Positions 1 to 7,301 of a stretch of DNA of 64,000 nucleotides are shown here, piece by piece. The notes under the pieces were generated by a model. That model had not been told where the DNA came from and did no database searches. It was given only the letters and a program-made list of their open reading frames with translations. The DNA comes from Photobacterium proteolyticum (GTDB lineage Bacteria; Pseudomonadota; Gammaproteobacteria; Enterobacterales; Vibrionaceae). Location of the stretch: contig NZ_MJIL01000101.1 of the NCBI RefSeq assembly GCF_001939735.1, positions 148,057-212,056 of the forward strand, given 5' to 3'. Position 1 is the first letter of the stretch. Each line of letters begins with the position of its first letter. The position numbers were made by a program, and so were the translations under genes.

Positions 1-302
1 CGGGCGTCGGCAAGTCCGCTGGTATGAAAGGCTTTGGCTTGTGCTGCGCCATTATCATAACAGTGCTCGGTAGTGCTTAGCGGCTGTGGATCTTGCAGCT
101 CGAAGTAGGCGCGCAGTTCGGGTTCTGTCTTGCCGGGCTTGGGCAATGCGTCAACCGGGATAGTTTCCAGATGATCCGGCGACAACATGGCGAGCATCAA
201 TGCAAAGTCGGCACGGCGGCCACCTTCAACCGCATGGTTGAGGTTGTTGCCGAGCTGCACTTCATTTATGAGCTGCGCTTTGTCTAACGTATGGATCTGC
301 AT
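1..302 (-). CDS. conserved hypothetical protein, 5' part only (runs off left edge)
   Basis: An open frame on the minus strand starts with ATG at 302 and continues for 100 codons without a stop to the window edge, so only the N-terminal part of the protein is visible. It begins MQIHTLDKAQLINEVQLG and contains GGRRADFALMLAMLSPD; it is soluble-looking, with no signal peptide or membrane segment. I believe similar hypothetical proteins occur in Vibrionaceae, but I cannot assign a function. No good Shine-Dalgarno lies directly before the ATG; an AAAGGAG about 33 nt upstream is too far and has no start codon at proper spacing. The gene lies downstream of malY on the same strand, 74 nt away, and may be co-transcribed with it. 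Confidence 0.6.
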   Translation of the reverse strand, partial: MQIHTLDKAQLINEVQLGNNLNHAVEGGRRADFALMLAMLSPDHLETIPVDALPKPGKTEPELRAYFELQDPQPLSTTEHCYDNGAAQAKAFHTSGLADA

Positions 303-376
303 TGTCTGAGAAAAATAGGTTCCCGGTTTGTAATACTCCTTTATCGGGTTTAATTGTCAGAACTTTAGCAGTATTT

Positions 377-1537
377 TTATTTCGTCTGACCTAGCTCATC
401 GATGGCTGTACGCATTCTGCGCAGCCCTTCATCCAGCGTATCGCTCCGGCAGGCAAAATTGAGTCGCACAAAGCGGGAGTTGCCAAAATCGGCCCCCGGT
501 GACAGCCCGACACCGGCGCTTTCGAAGAATTTGAACGGACTGGTTACCGGTAGCGCCGAGGCATCTATCCAGGCGAGGTAGGTTGCCTCAATCGGGTGAA
601 GCTTGAGATACGGCATCGCATTGATGGCCTGTTCGACTTTTGTCCTCTGATGGCGAAGAAAATCAAGCTGCTGATCGAGCCAGGGCTGACAGTTCTCGTA
701 AGCCGCCTGTGCCGCTGTATAAGCCAGCACATTGACATCCGGAACGATACCGGCCTTGGCCCGGATAAACTGCCTGCGCAGGTCCGGATTTGGGATGATG
801 GCCATCGAAGCGCCCAGACCGGCAATATTGAAGGTCTTGCTCGGTGCGATGAGTGTCACCGAACGCTGGGCAGCATCTTCGTTCAGGCTGGCAAAAGGAA
901 TATGCCGGGCGGTTTCATCGAGAATTAAGTCACAGTGAATTTCATCGGAGCAGACATAAAGATCATGTTTCTTAGCAAAGTCAGCCAGTGCTAGCAGTTC
1001 ATCGCGGCGGTACACCGTCCCACCGGGGTTTAACGGGTTGCAGAGTAACATCAGTTTGGATTCAGGCGTGACCTCCGTCTGCGCTAAGTCTATCCGCCAG
1101 CGATTATTTTGCAGGGTAACCGGAGCGACGGATAATGATCGCTTGGCCAATCGTACCGATGACATAAACGGCGGATAAATTGGCTTGGGGCTGATCACGC
1201 CCTGGTCAGCTTCGGTCAGGGCTCTGACTGCAAGGTTAAGTCCACAGACCAGCCCCGGCAGGTAGGCAATCCATTCAGGCTCTATATCCCAGTCATAGCA
1301 TTGCTTCATCCGCTCGACAAGCAGCTCGGTAAGGCGTTCAGGTGCCTGCCCGTAGCCAAAAATACCGTGTTCAACATGCTGGTGCAGCGCGGCTGTAATG
1401 GATTCCGGCACGCGAAAGTCACTGTCGGCTACCCACATTGGCAGAATATCCCTGCCTTTGTATTTGTTCCACTTTATGCTGTTGGTGTTGATACGGTCGA
1501 TAGGTTGCTCGAAGAGCTGGAAAGGGGAGTGCGTCAT
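377..1537 (-). CDS. patB: PLP-dependent cystathionine beta-lyase (MalY/PatB family)
   Basis: A fold-type I PLP enzyme of the MalY/PatB group, which cleaves cystathionine or related C-S substrates to a thiol, pyruvate and ammonia in the cytoplasm; E. coli MalY also modulates the maltose regulator, which cannot be inferred here. Family signs are LPMWVADSDF near the N-terminus, NPLNPGG, SDEIHCDL and SKTFN with the Schiff-base lysine (about residue 234 from this start). Length (386 aa) is usual. The frame extends to an ATG at 1552, but that ATG has no Shine-Dalgarno; the ATG at 1537 has a weak GGA six bases upstream and fits family N-termini better, so I chose it. Substrate is not determined by the sequence; aminotransferase annotation is an alternative. 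Confidence 0.85.
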   Translation of the reverse strand: MTHSPFQLFEQPIDRINTNSIKWNKYKGRDILPMWVADSDFRVPESITAALHQHVEHGIFGYGQAPERLTELLVERMKQCYDWDIEPEWIAYLPGLVCGLNLAVRALTEADQGVISPKPIYPPFMSSVRLAKRSLSVAPVTLQNNRWRIDLAQTEVTPESKLMLLCNPLNPGGTVYRRDELLALADFAKKHDLYVCSDEIHCDLILDETARHIPFASLNEDAAQRSVTLIAPSKTFNIAGLGASMAIIPNPDLRRQFIRAKAGIVPDVNVLAYTAAQAAYENCQPWLDQQLDFLRHQRTKVEQAINAMPYLKLHPIEATYLAWIDASALPVTSPFKFFESAGVGLSPGADFGNSRFVRLNFACRSDTLDEGLRRMRTAIDELGQTK

Positions 1538-1635
1538 AGTGAGTCCATTCATGATGCTGTCGGGTGAGTATTATCTTATACCAACTGAGTTAAACGTTTG
1601 ATTTTTTAGCTGCGTAGTCGTGGATAAGATTGATA

Positions 1636-1671
1636 AAAAAGCCCTGATGATGAGATCAGGGCTTTCGTTTT
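1636..1671 (-). terminator. rho-independent terminator of the ligase/transglutaminase/protease operon
   Basis: An 11-bp stem (AAAGCCCTGAT/ATCAGGGCTTT) with a 6-nt loop. Read on the minus strand it is followed by a run of six T, just after the stop of the ATP-grasp gene at 1683. The plus strand also has a looser T-run, so it may act in both directions. Confidence 0.75.
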
Positions 1672-1682
1672 TAGCGGTATGC

Positions 1683-2657
1683 TCAGAAAGTGGACTTGGT
1701 GCCAAACTGTTTGGCTGCGTAAGCCACACGCTCTTCCGGCGTCGGCGGGGTATTCGGGGTACCGAGGTTCTCGATGTGATGCAGACGGGGTAGCAAGCCA
1801 CAGCCGTTGGCAGTCTGGATAGCCAGTCCGGGGCGCGCATTGAGTTCCAGCACCATCGGCCCCTGTATTTTATCCAGCACCATGTCGGTGCCCATGTATC
1901 CCAATCCGGCCATCTCCCAGGCGCTGGCAGCAAGGGTTAGCAATTTATGCCAATTAGGAACGGCCAGCTCGCTAAGCAGTTTACCGGTATCCGGGTGGCG
2001 CTCGACCGGTTGATCGAACTGTACGGCCCGGATCGCCTTGCCGGTGGCAATATCGATACCGACCCCAACGGCCCCCTGGTGGAGGTTTGCCTTGCCGTCC
2101 GAGGCTGCCGTCGAGCAGCGCATCATGGCCATCACCGGATAGCCCTTGAAGACGATAACCCGGACATCGGGCACACCCTCATAGCTGAAACCGTCAAACA
2201 CGTCATCAAACTGGATCAGGTTCTCGACCATGGCGACGTCATTCTTTCCACCGAGCGAAAAGAGGCCCGCCATGGTGTTGTTGATATGGCGCTCGACATC
2301 CTGCTTGTTGATCTCAACACCGGATGGCTTGGTGTAGACGCCATCCTTATGCTTGGTAATCACTAAAATGCCCTTGCCGCCAGAGCCCTGGGCTGGTTTG
2401 ATCACAAAGCCCGGCCAGTCTTTTACCATGTCGTGGATTTTCTTCACATCAACCTGGCTGTCAATAACGCCAATCAGCTCGGGAACGGTCGCTCCCGCCC
2501 GCTGGGCGATATGCTTGGTCTTGAGCTTGTCATCCACCAGCGGGTACAGGCTACGGTCGTTGTAGCGGCCGATATAGCTGTGGTTGCGCTGGTTCATGCC
2601 CATGATCCCGCGCTCACGTAGCTTGAACGGAGAGGTAAACTGTGAAAATAGAGACAT
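1683..2657 (-). CDS. ATP-grasp alpha-L-glutamate ligase-like protein
   Basis: A 324-aa ATP-grasp enzyme of the RimK/glutathione-synthetase type, expected to join an amino acid (often glutamate) to a carboxylate using ATP in the cytoplasm; the real substrate is unknown. Visible signs are FVIKPAQGSGGKGILVI (residues about 84-100, the nucleotide-binding glycine-rich stretch) and VLELNARPGLAIQ (about 270), which carries the Mg-binding Glu and Asn. No signal peptide or TM segment is present. It is the last gene of a tight minus-strand operon: its ATG is 3 nt after the stop of the transglutaminase-like membrane gene. The three-gene arrangement recurs in gammaproteobacteria, but I know of no firm function. 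It is not RimK itself; the N-terminus and neighbours differ. Confidence 0.8.
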   Translation of the reverse strand: MSLFSQFTSPFKLRERGIMGMNQRNHSYIGRYNDRSLYPLVDDKLKTKHIAQRAGATVPELIGVIDSQVDVKKIHDMVKDWPGFVIKPAQGSGGKGILVITKHKDGVYTKPSGVEINKQDVERHINNTMAGLFSLGGKNDVAMVENLIQFDDVFDGFSYEGVPDVRVIVFKGYPVMAMMRCSTAASDGKANLHQGAVGVGIDIATGKAIRAVQFDQPVERHPDTGKLLSELAVPNWHKLLTLAASAWEMAGLGYMGTDMVLDKIQGPMVLELNARPGLAIQTANGCGLLPRLHHIENLGTPNTPPTPEERVAYAAKQFGTKSTF

Positions 2658-2660
2658 AGT

Positions 2661-4166
2661 TTAGCTCTCCGCGAGTGGTTTAAAGCGACGAAGCTCACTG
2701 AGTCGGTAGCCTGTGTAGTTACCCAGCATCAGGATTAATGCCAGAATAATTAGCTGGATACCAATAAAGTTAAACGTCAGGTGGCGAACCAGGCCGTTAG
2801 TCATCGCCAGGTAGACCAGAATTGCGGTAAGCAGTGAGCCGCCACCCTGGATCAGTACTTCCTTGGCACCTTCCTCCTCCCACAGGATCGACATACGCTC
2901 GATGGTCCATGACAGGATGATCATCGGGAAGAAGGTTATGGACAAGCCCTCAACCAAGCCGATCTTGAAGGCAACGACGGTAAAGACCGAAATGATCATG
3001 ATAACCGTAATGATCACTGCGGATATTCGGGCAACCAGCAGCAGGTTGAGTTTCGACAGGTAGCTACGGATAACCAGGCCGGTACCGACAATCAGCAGGA
3101 AGCCGAGAATACCGGTGACTAGCTGAGTCTGAACAAAGGCAACCGCAATCAGAACCGGCATAAAGGTACCGGACGTTTTCAGGCCGACGATGATCCGCAG
3201 GAAGACGACAATCAGGGCACCGATCGGTACCAGCATGATGGTCTTGAACATCGCCTGTTCTTCAACCGGCAGACTGTGAATGGAGAAGTTCAGCAGATCT
3301 TCTGCCTGGACTTTTTCCCGGGTGGCCTGCTGTGGCGTGATGTCCTGGGCGATGATCGAGAAGCTGATATTGGAGTTACGGCCGCCAATGACATCCAGCA
3401 ATGAGTGACCCTGCTGGTTCCATACCAGGATGTCATCAGGCTTGCCCTCCTGCCCGGTCTGGATATTGAACAGTTGCCATTTGGTACCGTCCCAGACTTC
3501 AACCATCGGATTGATACTTTGTCGGCGGCGACCGTCTTCAAGCAGCAGGCCGCCGACAATGCGCGCATGGATGTTTTCCAGCGACAGCAGGTTGATAATG
3601 GCCTGCTCGCGGCTCAGGCTGTTGAGCAGCAGCGAGGCATTCTGGTTGGTCTTGTCGTTGAACTGTTTGATGAGTTCGCGGGCGAGGGTGATATTGTCGG
3701 CAGACAGGCTGCGCGCCTGGCTAATCAGGGCCGTTGCTGCTGTTTGCTGCGGGTTATCCAGGCTGACAGAGACTGTTGCACCTTTCGGAGGCTCGGCAGA
3801 GAAGGTTGCCTGCTGGTCAACCAGCATTTGGGTTTTGTAGTAGAGGATTTGCTTACCGCTGGCTTCACGGATCGACCACTCGGCTCGGCGTCCCATGTCG
3901 GTATCAATCAGGGCAACGCCATAGCCTGGTGACGACGTGCTCTCGTCGATGAGGGTAAAGCCCTGCTGGGTTTCCGGGGCCGCCATTGAGACTTTGACCG
4001 GATCGCCGATAGCATCAAACTCGATACGCGCTTCCAACTCCCATAACGCGCGCTCTTCACCTGGTGTCCACGGCACACCGTAGACATCATGACGGTACAT
4101 GCTCAGCGCAGCCCCGGCAATGACGAGCAAGGTGATTAAGAAATAAAACGGAATTCTTGACGTCAT
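2661..4166 (-). CDS. inactive transglutaminase-like protein with C-terminal multi-TM domain
   Basis: A 501-aa membrane protein. An N-terminal TM anchor (residues about 6-23) is followed by a roughly 280-residue extracytoplasmic part containing a transglutaminase-like fold (SLSREQAIINLLSLENIHAR, then INPMVEVWDGTKWQLF) in which the usual catalytic Cys is not evident, hence inactive. From about residue 310 to the C-terminus there are about seven hydrophobic segments. It sits between the lipoprotein retropepsin gene (14 nt upstream) and the ATP-grasp ligase (3 nt downstream), so it probably links a periplasmic protease or peptide with a cytoplasmic ligase; this is inference. The family is recognised as an inactive transglutaminase fused to a 7TM domain; its function is not known to me. 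Confidence 0.8.
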   Translation of the reverse strand: MTSRIPFYFLITLLVIAGAALSMYRHDVYGVPWTPGEERALWELEARIEFDAIGDPVKVSMAAPETQQGFTLIDESTSSPGYGVALIDTDMGRRAEWSIREASGKQILYYKTQMLVDQQATFSAEPPKGATVSVSLDNPQQTAATALISQARSLSADNITLARELIKQFNDKTNQNASLLLNSLSREQAIINLLSLENIHARIVGGLLLEDGRRRQSINPMVEVWDGTKWQLFNIQTGQEGKPDDILVWNQQGHSLLDVIGGRNSNISFSIIAQDITPQQATREKVQAEDLLNFSIHSLPVEEQAMFKTIMLVPIGALIVVFLRIIVGLKTSGTFMPVLIAVAFVQTQLVTGILGFLLIVGTGLVIRSYLSKLNLLLVARISAVIITVIMIISVFTVVAFKIGLVEGLSITFFPMIILSWTIERMSILWEEEGAKEVLIQGGGSLLTAILVYLAMTNGLVRHLTFNFIGIQLIILALILMLGNYTGYRLSELRRFKPLAES

Positions 4167-4180
4167 GGCATCCTCATCAA

Positions 4181-4951
4181 TTAATTAGTCGTTGTTAGTA
4201 TTTGTTGCTCATTCATTCCCTGAACGAACTTTTTGCCGACATCAACTAAGGCGATATCTTTGAAGAACTCGCGGCCAAGCAACACCGGGTAGGTCATGTG
4301 GCTGCGATCAGCCAGCGTAAACTGGGCTTTTTCGTGCAACTGTCCAAGTTTGACCCAGGCTTCGATAACTGGCCGGCGCTCTGCCTGTTCCGCTGTCGAC
4401 TGACGAACTTTTACCCAGCGTACAACCGGGGCTTCGACAATTTCGCTATTATCACCGTTTCCTTCAAATGTATGGTTTAGATTGAAACGAGCCCACTCTT
4501 TTCCATCACGTTCGAAGATCTGAATATCGATTGCATTGAGAGAGGATGTCGTTGCACCAGTATCGATTCTGGCTTTGAAGAATGATTGTATTGAGTCTAG
4601 CCAAACCCATTCTTCCTCGCCCAATATGACTTTACCGTGAGCCACTTTGGTATCAATAACCGGCTCTGCAGCGGCAACGGCTTCCTCTTCTTCAACCATC
4701 GTCTCGACTACCGGAGCAACATGTACCGGCGGCCGTGACAATTCTTCTGAAATTGATGATAACTCTTTTTCTAGATTAGCAATATATTCATTTTGTTCAT
4801 TAATTTGCTGAATCATTGTCGCAAATTGAAAATTAACACGCTCTTCCATCGTATTGATGGCGTTCATTGTTTTTTCATGATTGGCTGATTGCGTGAGAGT
4901 GCAGCCGGAAAGTAAAGCAATAGTGAGTAATGGCACACAGCGGCGAAGCAT
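4181..4951 (-). CDS. retropepsin-like aspartic protease lipoprotein (RimB/ATP-dependent zinc protease family)
   Basis: A 256-aa protein with a lipoprotein signal peptide ending in LLSGC (lipidated Cys17), a predicted coiled coil (about 25-72, heptad-like Leu/Ile/Met), an acidic linker, and a C-terminal retropepsin-like domain with the catalytic motif KARIDTGATTSS (Asp130) and YPVLLGREFF near the end. The family is commonly named ATP-dependent zinc protease although the fold is that of a single-lobe aspartic protease that would have to dimerise. The lipobox places it outside the cytoplasm. It is the first gene of the trio; the intergenic distance to the next gene is 14 nt. RimB proteins are cytoplasmic partners of RimK in pseudomonads; the lipidated N-terminus here argues for a different job. 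Confidence 0.8.
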   Translation of the reverse strand: MLRRCVPLLTIALLSGCTLTQSANHEKTMNAINTMEERVNFQFATMIQQINEQNEYIANLEKELSSISEELSRPPVHVAPVVETMVEEEEAVAAAEPVIDTKVAHGKVILGEEEWVWLDSIQSFFKARIDTGATTSSLNAIDIQIFERDGKEWARFNLNHTFEGNGDNSEIVEAPVVRWVKVRQSTAEQAERRPVIEAWVKLGQLHEKAQFTLADRSHMTYPVLLGREFFKDIALVDVGKKFVQGMNEQQILTTTN

Positions 4952-5006
4952 TATGTCTCCTAGAAGTACTTCTTATTTTTCTATAGGCGGCAATATTTTA
5001 ACGTAC

Positions 5007-5033
5007 AAAAAGGGATGCGAATAGCATCCCTTG
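5007..5033 (-). terminator. rho-independent terminator after cmoB
   Basis: A 9-bp stem (AAGGGATGC/GCATCCCTT) with a 5-nt loop. On the minus strand it is followed by TTTTTG, eight bases past the cmoB stop at 5041. Confidence 0.75.
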
Positions 5034-5040
5034 TCAATAG

Positions 5041-6015
5041 TTAGTCAGGATTTCTGGCCACCAGGACCGCCCGTTTGGGGGCTGGGTAGCCTTCTATTGT
5101 CAGGCTTGGGTTTTGCGGGTCTAAATATTCAGGAAGTGAATTGTTGGTCATCCAGTCAGTCGACCTTTGCTCGTCGGTTGTGGTGACACATTCGTCGACA
5201 ATGCGAACGTCCTCAAAACCACATTTCTCCATCCACACCTTGAGTGCTTTTGCCGACGGGAAGAAGTAGACATTGTGCATCTGGGCATAGCGGCCGGTTG
5301 GTACCAGGACGTCATTTTCATCGCCCTCGATAACCAGGGTTTCAAGAATAACTTCGCCACCTTTACGCAACTGGTTCTTTAGCTGAATGATATGATCAAG
5401 CGGTGAGCGGCGGTGATACAGCACGCCCATGCTGAATACAGTGTCAAAGGCTTTCAGCTCCGGCAGCTGCTCGATGCCGAGCGGTAGCAGAAATGCACGG
5501 TTATCCTGGCCCATCAGGCGGCGTATGGCCTCGAACTGGATCAGGAACAGATTAGACGGGTCGATACCCACAGTCAGTTTGGCACCTTCACCCAGCATGC
5601 GCCACATGTGGTAGCCGTTGCCGCAGCCGACATCAAGCACCGTCCGCCCTTTTAGTGGCGAGATATGCGGCAGGACGCGATCCCATTTCCAGTCTGAGCG
5701 CCATTCGGTGTCAATGTGGATGCCGTGCATGTTGTACGGCCCTTTGCGCCAAGGATGAAGCAGGCGAAGCAGGCTTTCCAGACGTTTCTGTTCGCCATCG
5801 GCAATTCCGTCTTCATAACAGACACTGACTTCATTTTTCAGGTCGATGATATCAGGCGTGGCAGTCGGGAATTTTTGCAGTGCGCGCATCCAGCGGCCCA
5901 TGTCGCCATGCTCGGCCGCTTCCCAGTCACTTAGCTGCTTAGGCAGTGTATTGAGCCAGGGACGCAGTGTTTCATGTTGGGCAATGAGTTGATAAAACTC
6001 AGAAAAACTAAACAT
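5041..6015 (-). CDS. cmoB: tRNA U34 carboxymethyltransferase CmoB
   Basis: CmoB transfers the carboxymethyl group of carboxy-S-adenosyl-methionine to 5-hydroxyuridine at the wobble position of several tRNAs, giving cmo5U. The protein (324 aa, as in E. coli at 323) starts MFSFSEFYQLIAQ, has WRSDWKWDRVLPH, the nucleotide-binding motif TVLDVGCGNGYHMWRM and the family signatures LLPLGIEQLP, FSMGVLYHRRSPLDH and GYPAPKRAVL near the end. The open frame extends 63 codons further upstream into cmoA, but that part has no similarity to CmoB and overlaps cmoA, so I place the start at 6015. It follows cmoA by 16 nt in the same operon. Confidence 0.95.
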   Translation of the reverse strand: MFSFSEFYQLIAQHETLRPWLNTLPKQLSDWEAAEHGDMGRWMRALQKFPTATPDIIDLKNEVSVCYEDGIADGEQKRLESLLRLLHPWRKGPYNMHGIHIDTEWRSDWKWDRVLPHISPLKGRTVLDVGCGNGYHMWRMLGEGAKLTVGIDPSNLFLIQFEAIRRLMGQDNRAFLLPLGIEQLPELKAFDTVFSMGVLYHRRSPLDHIIQLKNQLRKGGEVILETLVIEGDENDVLVPTGRYAQMHNVYFFPSAKALKVWMEKCGFEDVRIVDECVTTTDEQRSTDWMTNNSLPEYLDPQNPSLTIEGYPAPKRAVLVARNPD

Positions 6016-6031
6016 AGTGGAACGAAATACC

Positions 6032-6766
6032 TTATTTAATGGCGAACATAGAGCCGAAGTTGAAGCATTGGAACCAGACTTCAGAGCTGCTGAAACCGAT
6101 ATCGGCAAAGCGCTGCTTATGGGTGTCGATGCTATCAGGGCGCATGACATTTTCAATGGCACTGCGCTTTTGGCTGATTTCCAGCTCGCTGTAGCCATTG
6201 GCACGTTTGAAATCGTGGTGGAGATCGATCAGCAGCTCGTGGGAGCGCTCATCGTCAAAAATGTACTTTTCAGACAGGATTAGAATGCCACCGGGACGCA
6301 GGCCGGCAAAGATTTTTTCCAGCAGTGCCTGACGATCTTCCGGTACCAGAAACTGCAGAGTGAAGTTCAGCACCACGACCGAGGCATCGCTGATGTCAAT
6401 ATCGCGGATATCGGCTTCGATAACTTGTACCGGGGTGTCAGAGCGGTAGGCGTCGATATGCAGACGGCAACGTTCAACCATGGCCGCAGAGTTATCAACG
6501 GCAATGATCTCGCAACCTTCCTGGTTGATGTGGCGGCGCATAGATAAGGTTGCGGCACCCAGGGAGCAGCCCAGATCATAGATTTTGGAGTGTGGCTTGG
6601 CAAAGCGTTCGGCCAGCATGCCGATTGCAGAGATGATATTGCTGTAGCCAGGTACAGAGCGTTGGATCATATCCGGAAACACTTCAGCAACGCGTTCATC
6701 AAATGTGAAATCGCCGAGCTTTTCTATTGGCGCAGCAAAAATGTTGTCGTGGCCTGCCATTCTCAC
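6032..6766 (-). CDS. cmoA: carboxy-S-adenosyl-L-methionine synthase CmoA
   Basis: CmoA makes carboxy-SAM from SAM and prephenate, the donor used by CmoB. The 244-aa protein shows FDERVAEVFPDMIQRSVPGY, YDLGCSLGAATLSMRRHI (SAM-binding glycine motif), NFTLQFL and HHDFKRANGYSELEISQKRS, all typical of the family. Start: ATG at 6766 (MRMAGHDN) or 6760 (MAGHDN) are both possible. It heads the cmoA-cmoB operon, and the 535-nt gap to the divergent chemoreceptor must hold its promoter. Confidence 0.95.
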   Translation of the reverse strand: MRMAGHDNIFAAPIEKLGDFTFDERVAEVFPDMIQRSVPGYSNIISAIGMLAERFAKPHSKIYDLGCSLGAATLSMRRHINQEGCEIIAVDNSAAMVERCRLHIDAYRSDTPVQVIEADIRDIDISDASVVVLNFTLQFLVPEDRQALLEKIFAGLRPGGILILSEKYIFDDERSHELLIDLHHDFKRANGYSELEISQKRSAIENVMRPDSIDTHKQRFADIGFSSSEVWFQCFNFGSMFAIK

Positions 6767-7301
6767 GAACCTCTTATCATGTATAAAGAACTGGGATCCC
6801 TAGATTCAATTCGGGCGATCCATCACCGTCTGAAAGGTCGCGTATTGTAGAGAAAATGTGGCCATTTGTCTTTAGTGAATTGCTTCCCCTATCAGAACGA
6901 CAATATGAACTTGGGTTACATGGCTCAGATTTGCAGTACACGATGTTTTGAAAGAAGGCCCACATTATAGAAATAACCATTTAGCATGATGGAGAGTAAT
7001 TCATTCCTAGATGGTGTTTAGAATAAAGTAATTCTCAATTTCGTATATTTATTTATTGTGAAAAATAGTGAGGTGAAAGAGGTGGCGGATATGCAATCAA
7101 GTGTTTTGTTTTTATCGGTATATATATTATAAGTGATTATAAGGATTTTTATATGACACAGGTTTAGCAATAATCACTTATATCTTTATCATTAATTTGA
7201 GGTCCGTCAACTTTATAACTGCTGTCATAATTTTGTTGGTTTTGTTTTCGTAATTAATCGTTACAGTGGATTTGAATGAGTAGTAAAGAAAAGGAAGTTC
7301 A
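6767..7301. other. AT-rich divergent intergenic region (cmoA / chemoreceptor)
   Basis: No credible gene is seen; short open frames here have poor composition. The stretch is strongly AT-rich from about 6960 and must hold the promoters of cmoA (leftward) and of the chemoreceptor (rightward). A 13-bp perfect inverted repeat lies at 7128-7182. The chemoreceptor has a good ribosome binding site, AAAAGGAAG, just before its ATG. Confidence 0.5.
7128..7182. repeat. 13-bp perfect inverted repeat upstream of chemoreceptor gene
   Basis: The left arm TATAAGTGATTAT (7128-7140) and the right arm ATAATCACTTATA (7170-7182) are exact reverse complements separated by 29 nt. There is no T-run after it, and it lies 120 nt upstream of the chemoreceptor start, so an operator pair or mRNA leader structure is more likely than a terminator. 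Confidence 0.5.

Noticed and set aside
6016..6204. N-terminal extension of cmoB by 63 codons
   Set aside because: It lies inside cmoA in another frame and has no similarity to CmoB; the conserved N-terminus begins at 6015.
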